Assembly (NCBI RefSeq): GCF_018304965.1
Contig: NZ_JAGQED010000012.1
Span: forward strand, 44,163 to 108,162
Direction: 5' to 3'
DNA length: 64,000 nt
Source of the DNA: Collimonas antrihumi
GTDB taxonomy: Bacteria > Pseudomonadota > Gammaproteobacteria > Burkholderiales > Burkholderiaceae_D
The stretch's first letter is position 1, and every line of letters begins with the position of its first letter. Of the stretch, positions 36,748-45,359 are shown piece after piece. A program made the position numbers and the translations under genes. The notes under the pieces were generated by a model. It made no database searches, was not told the DNA's origin, and saw only the letters and a program-made list of their open reading frames with translations.

Positions 36748-38361
36748 ATGGCTGATACCTCAGTTGTAGCGCAGTCCGCAGATGTCGTGATTGTCGGTTC
36801 CGGTGTCGCCGGCGCCCTGGTGGCGCATCAACTGGCACGGTCCGGCGCTTCGGTGCTGGTGCTGGAAGCGGGGCCGCGGCTGGAACGCTGGCGTATCGTC
36901 GAAAATTATCGGAATACGCCGAGCAAAGACGATTTCATGGTGCCTTACCCGTCCACCAAATACGCGCCGCATCCTGAGTACACACCGGAAAATAACTACC
37001 TGATCCTCAAGGGTACGCACAAATACAATTCGCAATACATCCGCGCGGTAGGCGGCACTACCTGGCACTGGGCCGCTGCCGCCTGGCGCTTTCTGCCGAA
37101 CGATTTCAAAATGAAAACGCTGTACGGCGTCGGCCGCGACTGGCCCATCAGTTACGACGAACTGGAACCCTACTACTATCGGGCTGAAGTCGAGCTGGGC
37201 GTATCCGGCCCTAACGACGGCACCGATCTCGGCTCGCCGCGCAAGCAACCCTATCCGATGGACCACCTGCCGCTATCCTGGAACGATCAGCGCTTCAGCG
37301 CCGTGGTCAACGGCAACGGCCACAAAGTCGTGTCGGAGCCGGTGGCGCGCAACAGCCGCGCCTACGATCAGCGCCCCAACTGCTGCGGTAACAACAACTG
37401 CATGCCGATCTGTCCGATTGCCGCCATGTATAGCGGCATCATCCACGTCGAGAAAGCCGAAAAAGCCGGCGCCAGGGTGCTGGCCGACGCCGTGGTTTAC
37501 CGGATAGAAGTGGACGCCAAGGAGCGCATCAGCGCCGTGCACTACAAAGATCCGGAGGGCGTCACCCACAGAGTTACCGGCAAGTATTTCGTGCTGGCGG
37601 CGAACGGTATCGAGATTCCCAAACTGATGCTGATGTCTACCGACGACAAGCATAGGAACGGTATAGGCAATAGTTCGGACCAGGTCGGCCGCAACCTGAT
37701 GGACCATCCCGGCACCGGTGTCATCTTCCTCGCCAATGAAGACCTGTGGCCCGGCCGCGGTCCGATAGAAATGACCTCCATCGTCGATATGCGCGACGGC
37801 GCTTTCCGTGCCGAATATGCGGCCAAGAAGCTGCATCTGAATAATATGGCGCAAACCAATCACGCCGCGCAGACGGCCCTTAAAGACGGTCTGGTCGGTC
37901 TCAAATTGAATCAGGAAATCCGCCGCCGCGCGGCGCGTACCGTGAATATCAACAGCTTCCACGATATCCTGCCGGATCCCGAAAACCGCATACGGCCCAG
38001 CACGGAAAAGCGCGATGCTCTCGGCATTCCGCAACCGGAGATCACGTATTCAATCAACGATTACGTCAAGAAAAGCGCGGTGCTTACGCACCAGGCCTAT
38101 GCCAGCATCGCCGCCATGTTCGGCGGCACGGAAATCAAGTTTGACGACGATTTCGCACCGAACAACCACATCATGGGCGCCACCATCATGGGCGGCGATC
38201 CGCGCGATTCGGTGGTCGACGCCCATTGCCGGTCACACGATCACGAAAACCTGTTTATCGCCAGCGGTTCGGTGATGCCGGTGGCCGGCACGGTGAATTG
38301 CACCTTGACGATCGCGGCGCTGTCTTTACGCATCGCGGATACTTTGAGGACAGTGCTATGA
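36748..38361 (+). CDS. FAD-dependent glucose dehydrogenase catalytic (alpha) subunit
   Basis: A 537-residue GMC oxidoreductase: DVVIVGSGVAGALVAHQLAR binds FAD and the C-terminus has the GMC catalytic block (GSVMPVAGTVNCTLTIAAL). Cysteines at 212, 213, 218 and 222 (CCGNNNCMPIC) fall at the positions known to carry the [3Fe-4S] cluster of Burkholderia cepacia FAD-GDH, and the length agrees with that enzyme. It should oxidise glucose (or a related sugar) in the periplasm and pass electrons to the multiheme subunit. The start at 36748 has GAGG upstream. Sorbitol or 2-keto-sugar dehydrogenase is the alternative. Confidence 0.88.
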   Translation: MADTSVVAQSADVVIVGSGVAGALVAHQLARSGASVLVLEAGPRLERWRIVENYRNTPSKDDFMVPYPSTKYAPHPEYTPENNYLILKGTHKYNSQYIRAVGGTTWHWAAAAWRFLPNDFKMKTLYGVGRDWPISYDELEPYYYRAEVELGVSGPNDGTDLGSPRKQPYPMDHLPLSWNDQRFSAVVNGNGHKVVSEPVARNSRAYDQRPNCCGNNNCMPICPIAAMYSGIIHVEKAEKAGARVLADAVVYRIEVDAKERISAVHYKDPEGVTHRVTGKYFVLAANGIEIPKLMLMSTDDKHRNGIGNSSDQVGRNLMDHPGTGVIFLANEDLWPGRGPIEMTSIVDMRDGAFRAEYAAKKLHLNNMAQTNHAAQTALKDGLVGLKLNQEIRRRAARTVNINSFHDILPDPENRIRPSTEKRDALGIPQPEITYSINDYVKKSAVLTHQAYASIAAMFGGTEIKFDDDFAPNNHIMGATIMGGDPRDSVVDAHCRSHDHENLFIASGSVMPVAGTVNCTLTIAALSLRIADTLRTVL

Positions 38362-39830
38362 CGGCCCGCTCTCAACTCACCTTCCAGCTCTTCCGTTGGG
38401 TCAGCGGCATGGCTCTGGCCGCCGGTATGGTGCATGGCGCCGCTGCTGCAGATGCGGTGGTTGGCGCTCCGGCTACGCTCGCCGCGCCTCCCAATGCCGA
38501 CCAGATCGCGCGTGGCGCCTACCTGGCCAAAGCTGCCGACTGTATCGCCTGCCACACGGTCGATCCTGCCAAACCGTTCGCCGGCGGTTATCCACTGGCG
38601 ACGCCGTTCGGCACCATCTACGGCCCCAACATCACGCCCGATAAAGAGACTGGCATCGGCAGCTGGAGCGATGAAGATTTTATTCGCGCTCTGCACAACG
38701 GCATCGATGAAGAAGGCAAGCATCTGTATCCAGCGTTCCCCTACGCTTCCTTCACCAAACTATCGCGTGACGACGTGCTGGCGATCAAGGCCTATCTGTT
38801 CAGCCTGCCGCCGATACAGCAAAAAAATCTGGAAAACAATTTGCCTTTCCCGCTCAACCAGCGCTGGATCCTGGCCGGCTGGAACTTGTTCAATTTCAAG
38901 CCAGGCGAATGGAAAGACGATGCCGGCAAGAGTCCCGAATGGAATCGCGGTGCTTACCTGGTGGAAGGACTGGCCCACTGTCAGGAGTGCCATACGCCGC
39001 GTAACCTGACCATGGGTGTCGACCTCAAGCGTTCTTTCGGCGGTGCGCAACTGGGTGGCTGGACGGCGTTCAACATCACGCCTGATCCGGTCAGCGGCAT
39101 CGGCGGCTGGAAAGACGAAGAAGTGGTCCAGTATATGAAAACCGGCCTGGTGCCAGGCAAGGCGTCCGCTGCCGGCGGCATGGCTGAAGCGATCGAACAC
39201 AGCCTGCAATATCTGAGCGACGCCGACTTGAAGGCGATTGTCGCTTACATGCGCAGCGTGCCGGCCATCAGCGATGCGGCCGACAAGAAGCCGCGTTACG
39301 CCTGGGGGAAGCCAGCAGACGACGACGCCGATTTGCGCGGCGTAGCGGCAGTATCGGTTAGCAGCAATGCTTCCAGCGGTGCAGAGCTGTTCAGCGGCAA
39401 CTGCGCCAGCTGTCACTCGGCTAGCGGCAGCGGGGTGGTCGGCGGTTATTATCCGTCGCTGTTCAGCAACAGCGTGGTGGGTGCGCGCGAGCCAGGCAAT
39501 CTGCTGATGGTGATCCTCAATGGCGTGCAGCGTCGCGGCAAGGATGATGAAGCCTTTATGCCCGGCTTCGCGGATCATTTGAACGATGCTCAGATTGCAA
39601 CGCTGGCCAACTACATCCTGAAGCAATACGGTCATGCAGACGCGCCGGCCATCACACCAGAAGTTGTCAAAACCCAGCGTCACGGGGGACCGGTTTCGCC
39701 CATGCTGTCTTTATTGCCCTGGGGGCTGGCGGCGGCAGCGTTGATCGTGGTATTTATACTGTTTTCATTGTTCACGCGTCGTCGGCGCAATCCGGATAGT
39801 CCGCATAGTCCACGTAACCCGCCGAAATGA
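38358..39830 (+). CDS. Triheme cytochrome c (beta) subunit of the glucose dehydrogenase
   Basis: A 490-residue membrane-anchored cytochrome with a signal peptide and three CXXCH sites: CIACH, CQECH and CASCH. A C-terminal hydrophobic helix (LLPWGLAAAALIVVFILFSL) precedes a basic end. It carries electrons from the FAD/Fe-S subunit to ubiquinone or oxidases. The ATG at 38358 overlaps the alpha-subunit stop (ATGA), with GAGGA 8 nt upstream. The family length is about 420-480, so this is full length. Confidence 0.92.
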   Translation: MTARSQLTFQLFRWVSGMALAAGMVHGAAAADAVVGAPATLAAPPNADQIARGAYLAKAADCIACHTVDPAKPFAGGYPLATPFGTIYGPNITPDKETGIGSWSDEDFIRALHNGIDEEGKHLYPAFPYASFTKLSRDDVLAIKAYLFSLPPIQQKNLENNLPFPLNQRWILAGWNLFNFKPGEWKDDAGKSPEWNRGAYLVEGLAHCQECHTPRNLTMGVDLKRSFGGAQLGGWTAFNITPDPVSGIGGWKDEEVVQYMKTGLVPGKASAAGGMAEAIEHSLQYLSDADLKAIVAYMRSVPAISDAADKKPRYAWGKPADDDADLRGVAAVSVSSNASSGAELFSGNCASCHSASGSGVVGGYYPSLFSNSVVGAREPGNLLMVILNGVQRRGKDDEAFMPGFADHLNDAQIATLANYILKQYGHADAPAITPEVVKTQRHGGPVSPMLSLLPWGLAAAALIVVFILFSLFTRRRRNPDSPHSPRNPPK

Positions 39831-39876
39831 CCGCGATCAACCACAATCACAATTATTGAAAAGGAAACGGATTCCC

Positions 39877-40362
39877 ATGGCTTTACGTATCATCGCCACC
39901 GGTGGCACCTTCGATAAGCATTACGACGAGATCGCCGGTAAATTGACTTTTGCCGCCAGCCACCTGCCGCAAGTGATCCAGCGCGCACGCATCACCACCG
40001 AGATCGCGCTGGAAGAATTGCCTTTGCTGGATTCACTCGACATGCAGGACATAGATCGCCGCCGCGTGCTGGCCTCCTGCACGCATGCTGCGGAACAGTC
40101 GATAGTGATCATCCACGGCACCGACACCATGCGTGAGACGGCAGCCGTGCTGGGTGCTGCCGCGCTGGACAAGACGATCGTGGTGACCGGCGCGATGATT
40201 CCCTACGCCATCGATAATTCCGACGCCCTGTTCAATTTCGGCTTTGCTTGCGGCGTCGCGCAAGCCCTACCGCCTGGCGTGTATGTGGCGATGAACGGCA
40301 AGATTTTTGCGTGGGATAAAGTCGAAAAAAATCGGGCGGCGGGCGTGTTTGAACCCTTATAA
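39877..40362 (+). CDS. Single-domain asparaginase-like protein
   Basis: A 161-residue protein that aligns only with the N-terminal domain of type I/II asparaginases: RIIATGGTFDKHYDEI holds the first catalytic Thr region, and VIIHGTDTMRETAAVLG the second (TD). The C-terminal domain (about 160 residues) is absent and the stop is followed at once by REP copy d. Short stand-alone asparaginase domains exist as a family, so this need not be a truncation. The ATG at 39877 is 47 bp after the cytochrome gene; it may be part of that operon. Confidence 0.78.
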   Translation: MALRIIATGGTFDKHYDEIAGKLTFAASHLPQVIQRARITTEIALEELPLLDSLDMQDIDRRRVLASCTHAAEQSIVIIHGTDTMRETAAVLGAAALDKTIVVTGAMIPYAIDNSDALFNFGFACGVAQALPPGVYVAMNGKIFAWDKVEKNRAAGVFEPL

Positions 40363-40370
40363 CGGCTTCC

Positions 40371-40459
40371 GTAGGGTGGGCATGAATGCCCACGCGGACC
40401 GTAAATTTCTGACGCCGGTTATCTTGCTAGCACGTGGGCAAAAAACTTGCCCACCCTAC
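40371..40459. repeat. REP-like element, copy d (paired)
   Basis: GTAGGGTGGGCAT at the head and TTGCCCACCCTAC at the tail, with inner CCCACGCGG and CACGTGGGC. It starts 9 bp after the asparaginase stop. Confidence 0.9.
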
Positions 40460-40483
40460 CCGGCTCCAACACGGATTTCCGAG

Positions 40484-40517
40484 AAAAAAAACGGGGCAGA
40501 TTTTCTGCCCCGTTTTT
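40484..40517. terminator. Bidirectional terminator after the M3 peptidase
   Basis: CGGGGCAGA (40492-40500) / TCTGCCCCG (40504-40512), loop TTT, flanked by A8 and T5. It lies 14 bp past the peptidase stop and beyond REP copy d. Confidence 0.95.
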
Positions 40518-40530
40518 ACGTTCATTCCGA

Positions 40531-42744
40531 TTATTTCGCGGCTTCCGTCAAACCGCGTGCCTCCAGCAATGGGCCGACTTCCGGTCCGCGCCCATAGAAA
40601 TCCTTGAACAAAGCACTCGGATCGGAGCTGAAGCCACGCGACAACACCTTGGAGCGCAGCAGGTCGCCGTTGGCGCGTTTCAAGCCGCCGTGGGTGTTCA
40701 TCCAGTGCTCGGTATCCTTGGCCAGCACGTCGCTCCAGATATAAGCGTAATAACCTGCCGAGTAACCGTTGGCGAAGATGTGCTGGAAATACGCTGTGTG
40801 GTAACGCGGTGGCACCACGTAACCGTCGCTGCCCGCTGCCGTCTGCAACGCTTTCGCTTCAAACGCCATTACTTCTTTTGCAGCAGGAGTCTGGTCGGCC
40901 GGCAGCTGGTGCCAGGCCTGGTCCAGTATTGACGCTGCCAGATACTCGGAGCTTTCGAAACCTGCATTGAATTTACGTGCAGCCAAGACCTTGTTGACCA
41001 GCGCCCGCGGCATCGGCTTACCGGTCTTGTAGTGCTTGGCATAGTGCGCCAGGACTTGCGGATTGTGCGACCACATTTCATTGAACTGCGACGGATATTC
41101 GACAAAGTCGGCCGGTACGTTGGCGCCAGAGAAGCGCGAATACCGGACGTTGGAGAACATGCCGTGCAAGGCATGGCCGAACTCGTGGAACATGGTGTTG
41201 ACTTCGTCGAAAGTGAGCAACACAGGTTTGCCGGCCGGTGGTTTGACGATGTTGATATTGTTGGACACCACCGGTTTGGTTCCGAGCAGCCTCGACTGCG
41301 ACACGTAGCTGTTCATCCAGGCCCCGCCCTGCTTGTTTTCGCGCGCAAAAGGATCGAACAGGAACAAGGCCAATGGCGAGCCATCCTGGTTAAACACTTC
41401 GAACACGCGTACGTCTTGCTGGTAGACCGGCAGATCGGTGCGTTCCTTGAAGCTCAAGCCATATAGCTCGTGGGCCGCGTAGAACACGCCGTCCTGCAGC
41501 ACATGATTCAATTCGAAGTAAGGCTTGGTCTGTGATTCGTCGAAGCTGTAGCGCGCCTTGCGCACCTGCTCGGCGTAAAACGCCCAGTCCCACGGTTGCA
41601 ACTTGAATGGCTTGGTATGGCTGGCTTTAGCCTGGCGGTCGATCAGCTGTTGCATCACTGCCGCTTCTTTTCGGGCGTTGGCTGCTGCTGCCGGCGCCAG
41701 TTGTCCCAGCATGCGGTTGACGGCGGTGGGCGTGCCGGCGGTTTCGTCTTCCAGCACATAGGCGGCGTGGCTAGGGTAACCCAGCAATGCGGCACGCTGG
41801 GCGCGCAGTTTGACGATCTGGGCGACAGCCGCGACATTATCGTCGCCGCCGCCATTCGCACGGTTGATCGAGGCGGTATAGATGCGCTCGCGCAGCTGGC
41901 GATTCTTGAGCTGCGCCAGTAGCGGCTGGTCGGTCGTGTTCTGCAGCGCGATCAGCCATTTGCCGTCGAGTTTGCGGCTGCTTGCAGCTTGCGCGGCGGC
42001 GTCGATGGACTCCGGCGACAAACCGTCCAGATCGGCCCGTTTGTCGACCACTACGGCGCTGTCGTTATTCGCTTTCAGCAGGGTTTGCTGGAATTGCGTG
42101 GTGAGCGTGGAGATCTGTTGATTCAGCTTGCGCAGCTGGTCCTTGTCGGCTGCAGACAAACGGGCGCCGGCGCGGACGAATTCCGTGCGATAGCGCTCCA
42201 GCAGCCGCAGCGATTCGGGATCGAGGCCAAGCGTGCTGCGTTGCTGGTACAGCTGTTCTACGCGGGCGAATAGTTGCGGATCCAGGAAGATGGCGTCTTT
42301 GTGCGCAGCCAGCTCGGGCGCAATGTCTTGTTGGGTCTGGTCCAGCTCAGGACTGGTATTGGCGCTGACCAGGTTGAAAAACACGTCCGCGACGCGTGCC
42401 AGCATTTGGCCGGAGCGCTCCAGCGGGAGGATAGTATTGTCGAAACTCGGCGCCGCCGGATTGGCTGCGATCGCGTTGACTTCCTGGCGTTGCTGCGCCA
42501 TGCCGGCTTCGAATGACGGCTTGTAGTCGGAGTCCTTGATTTTGTCGAACGGCGGCAGGTTGTATGGCAGAGAACTGATCTGGGCGAAGGGAGAACTTGC
42601 AGCGAGCGCTGCGGTGGTGGTGGCTTGTGATGTCTTGGTTGGCGTATCGCCAATTGCCGAGCATCCCATCACTCCCGCTGCCGCGGTCAACATCAATCCG
42701 CATAGCGAGATATGTCGTGAAATACGTCGTGTAGAAATTTGCAT
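40531..42744 (-). CDS. M3-family metallopeptidase (Dcp/oligopeptidase type), lipoprotein
   Basis: A 737-residue zinc peptidase: FDEVNTMFHEFGHALHGMF contains the HEXXH site, with the third ligand expected in the following helix (NEMWSHNPQVLAHYAKH region). The N-terminus has a signal peptide ending in the lipobox GVMGC, so it should be anchored in the envelope. Related Dcp and OpdA are mostly cytoplasmic, and an envelope M3 enzyme would digest imported peptides. The start at 42744 has AGGAG 5 nt upstream. Gene stands alone with a strong terminator. Confidence 0.9.
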   Translation of the reverse strand: MQISTRRISRHISLCGLMLTAAAGVMGCSAIGDTPTKTSQATTTAALAASSPFAQISSLPYNLPPFDKIKDSDYKPSFEAGMAQQRQEVNAIAANPAAPSFDNTILPLERSGQMLARVADVFFNLVSANTSPELDQTQQDIAPELAAHKDAIFLDPQLFARVEQLYQQRSTLGLDPESLRLLERYRTEFVRAGARLSAADKDQLRKLNQQISTLTTQFQQTLLKANNDSAVVVDKRADLDGLSPESIDAAAQAASSRKLDGKWLIALQNTTDQPLLAQLKNRQLRERIYTASINRANGGGDDNVAAVAQIVKLRAQRAALLGYPSHAAYVLEDETAGTPTAVNRMLGQLAPAAAANARKEAAVMQQLIDRQAKASHTKPFKLQPWDWAFYAEQVRKARYSFDESQTKPYFELNHVLQDGVFYAAHELYGLSFKERTDLPVYQQDVRVFEVFNQDGSPLALFLFDPFARENKQGGAWMNSYVSQSRLLGTKPVVSNNINIVKPPAGKPVLLTFDEVNTMFHEFGHALHGMFSNVRYSRFSGANVPADFVEYPSQFNEMWSHNPQVLAHYAKHYKTGKPMPRALVNKVLAARKFNAGFESSEYLAASILDQAWHQLPADQTPAAKEVMAFEAKALQTAAGSDGYVVPPRYHTAYFQHIFANGYSAGYYAYIWSDVLAKDTEHWMNTHGGLKRANGDLLRSKVLSRGFSSDPSALFKDFYGRGPEVGPLLEARGLTEAAK

Positions 42745-42849
42745 CAATTCTCCTGATATTGGTTCTGGGAATTATTTTTTTGACGAAACATTCTACGTCA
42801 GCATTCAAGGTCAGGGGGATCACGGACTATATTGATAAAAACCGGATGT

Positions 42850-42890
42850 AAAAAACACAAAAGACATGACAAAAAATACGTCATGTCTTT
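42850..42890 (-). terminator. Terminator of the porin gene
   Basis: Eleven-bp perfect stem AAAGACATGAC (42860-42870) / GTCATGTCTTT (42880-42890), then TTGTGTTTTTT in the leftward direction. It lies 65 bp past the porin stop. Confidence 0.75.
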
Positions 42891-42955
42891 CGCGTAAAAA
42901 ACAGCCCGGTAAAGACGCAAGTTATAGTGCGTCTCACCAGGCAATAATGCGAACT

Positions 42956-44029
42956 TTAGAACCGGTGCTGAATCCCGCCAATAACGCCGGTCTGGCTGGT
43001 GCCGTAGGCAACATCGTCACGCGACACGCCTACCAGTTGCTGGTTCTTGGCTTTGGCGTAGGCCGCGCTCAGGTACAGATCGGTGCGTTTCGAGAGTGCA
43101 TATTTGCCGCGTACCGAATACATGATCGGATCGGCATCCTTGCCGCTGGCTACGTTCTTGATGTTCTGATAGTAGACTGCGCCGATCAGCGTCACTACCG
43201 GCGTCACCTTATAGCTAGCGCCGCCCCAGAAGAAATCGCTACGCAGATCGGCCGCGTTCGATGCCAGCGTCTTCTTGTAGTTGCGATAACCCAGGCTCAG
43301 ATCCAGCGTGCTGCTGATTTGGTACCCGCCGGCCAAGTGGATGCTGGTGGCCTTGTCGTAAGCGCCGCCGGCGACTGCCGCAGTGCCGTTGACCCGGTCA
43401 AATGTGGCAGCGACCCGGAACGGGCCGTTTTCGTAACCGGCGCCTAGCGCGTATTTCGCTGTGTCGCCGGTGCTGCCGGCAACTTCACCGAAGCCATAGG
43501 TTGCGCCCAGCTTGAAGCTGCCGAATTTCCCCGTGTACTTGAGCATGTTCGGCAGGTTGGTCAGCATGCCGTCTTTACGGCCGCCGGTAGCGCCGGCCGA
43601 AGTCACCCATGAATACTGGCCGGAATAACCCATAGGGTCGAATGGCAAGATGAAGTCATAGGTGGTGGAGTAGGAACGGCCCGCGACGATGCGTCCGAAG
43701 CTGCCTTCCAATCCCACATTGGCTTGGCGGCCGAACAGCAGGCCAGGGCTGTCGAATTCGCCGGTATCGGTCTTGAAGCCGTCCTCCAGCTGGAATACCG
43801 CCTTCAGCCCGCCGCCCAGGTCCTCGGTACCGCGGAAACCGATGCGCGAAGTATTCATGGCCCCGGAACTCAAGCGGACCACGCCATCCTTGTTAGCATT
43901 GGCGTTATTCACATATTCGACGCCGGTGTCGACGAGACCGTAGACAGTGACGCTGGATTGCGCGTAAGCGCCGGATGCCAGCAGGCCGAGTGCAGTAAAG
44001 ATGGCTGACGCCAGGTATTTTCTTTTCAT
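42956..44029 (-). CDS. Betaproteobacterial trimeric porin
   Basis: A 357-residue outer-membrane porin of the Gram-negative porin family (OmpC-like, betaproteobacterial). The signal peptide ends LLASGAYAQ and the mature start SSVTVYGLVDTGVEYVN is diagnostic. The constriction region holds FKTDTGEFDSPGLLFGRQAN and the C-terminal strand ends in Phe (GIQHRF). GGAGGA lies 6 nt before the ATG. It follows the ABC transporter operon on the same strand, 173 bp downstream, and may supply its outer-membrane entry. Confidence 0.93.
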   Translation of the reverse strand: MKRKYLASAIFTALGLLASGAYAQSSVTVYGLVDTGVEYVNNANANKDGVVRLSSGAMNTSRIGFRGTEDLGGGLKAVFQLEDGFKTDTGEFDSPGLLFGRQANVGLEGSFGRIVAGRSYSTTYDFILPFDPMGYSGQYSWVTSAGATGGRKDGMLTNLPNMLKYTGKFGSFKLGATYGFGEVAGSTGDTAKYALGAGYENGPFRVAATFDRVNGTAAVAGGAYDKATSIHLAGGYQISSTLDLSLGYRNYKKTLASNAADLRSDFFWGGASYKVTPVVTLIGAVYYQNIKNVASGKDADPIMYSVRGKYALSKRTDLYLSAAYAKAKNQQLVGVSRDDVAYGTSQTGVIGGIQHRF

Positions 44030-44202
44030 TGTTGTTCCTCCGTTGTGTAATATTTTTCTGTGGGCTGCGTTTTCTTTGTTGACTGTGCGGTGATGGTTAA
44101 GCTGCACAAAGGCTGTTGTCGGATGTCGATAGAACTCCCCTTTTATAACTTCCCCCTTTCCTGTTTCTATATCTCTACATCTCTATATGTCTGAATCTCT
44201 GG

Positions 44203-45294
44203 CTAGAAGGCCCACAGCGAGGCTTGCGGCAATTGCAGCCAGTACTCGCCCGGCGCCAGCCTATGCCGCGCATAGGCGCGCAACACGGTGCTGTCGGCGC
44301 CGCTTGCGGCAGTGTTGCGGAACACACATTCCCAACGGTCGCCCAGGTACATGCAGGTCGACAGCGGCAGCTTGATGGCGTTATCCACAGGTGTGTCTGA
44401 GATGTTGACTTGCTCGACGCGGGTTATCGCGACTGCATCCTTGCCGTCGTTATTGATGGCCTCGCCACGCAGCGTCGCCTTCACATGGCCGCCCTCGATC
44501 TGCAACAAGGCTTGATCGCCGTCGCGCTGCAACACCTTGGCCGGAAGGCGGTTGTTGCTGCCCATGAACTCCGCCGTAAACAACGTATCCGGCGTTTCAT
44601 ACATGCGTTGCGGTGTACCCTGCTGTTCAATCTTGCCGTTGTTGAGCAAGAGGATGCGGTCCGAAATCGCCATCGCCTCGGCCTGGTCGTGCGTCACCAT
44701 CAACGCCGACAAGCCTAGCCGCACGATCAGCTCACGCAGAAAGGCCCGCGCTTCTTCGCGCAGCTTGGCATCCAGGTTGGATAGCGGTTCGTCCAGCAGG
44801 ATGACCGGCGGGTTGTACACCAGCGCGCGGGCAATCGCGACGCGCTGTTGCTGGCCGCCAGACAATTGATGCGGGAAGCGGTCACCCAGATGGCCGAGGC
44901 CGAGTTGGTTCAACACTGTTTTGACGCGTTCGGCAATGTCGCTGCCGTTCATTTTCCGCAGTTTCAAACCGTAGGCGACGTTGTCGAGCACGGTCTTGTG
45001 CGGCCACAGCGCGTAGGACTGGAATACCAGGCCCAGATTGCGTTCTTCCGCCGGAATTTCCAGTTTGCGCTGGCCGTCAAACATGGCGCGTTCGCCGATC
45101 TGTATGTTGCCAGATTTCGGCGATTCCAGACCGGCTACCGCGCGCAGCAAGGTAGTCTTGCCGCTGCCGGACGGTCCCAGCAACGCAACTACTTCACCGC
45201 GTTGCAATTCCATCGACACACCTTTGAGAATCGGATTGGCACTGGCGCCGCTGCCGTAGTCGAGATGCAAGTTATTGACGCTTAATTCACTCAT
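44203..45294 (-). CDS. ABC transporter ATP-binding protein (Fe3+/spermidine type, with TOBE)
   Basis: A 363-residue ATPase: Walker A ALLGPSGSGKTTLLRAVAGL, signature LSGGQQQRVAIARAL, Walker B PPVILLDEPLSNLDAKL. The C-terminal ~110 residues form a TOBE-like domain. This is the FbpC/PotA/PhnT group that serves type-1 importers for iron, polyamines, phosphonates or organic acids. It lies 65 bp after the permease gene and completes the set with the permease and binding protein. Confidence 0.93.
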   Translation of the reverse strand: MSELSVNNLHLDYGSGASANPILKGVSMELQRGEVVALLGPSGSGKTTLLRAVAGLESPKSGNIQIGERAMFDGQRKLEIPAEERNLGLVFQSYALWPHKTVLDNVAYGLKLRKMNGSDIAERVKTVLNQLGLGHLGDRFPHQLSGGQQQRVAIARALVYNPPVILLDEPLSNLDAKLREEARAFLRELIVRLGLSALMVTHDQAEAMAISDRILLLNNGKIEQQGTPQRMYETPDTLFTAEFMGSNNRLPAKVLQRDGDQALLQIEGGHVKATLRGEAINNDGKDAVAITRVEQVNISDTPVDNAIKLPLSTCMYLGDRWECVFRNTAASGADSTVLRAYARHRLAPGEYWLQLPQASLWAF

Positions 45295-45359
45295 GATGAT
45301 TTCCTGATTAGTGTTGCAACATGGTCGTGCAGCTTATTCGTGCAATTTATTCGTGCAAT

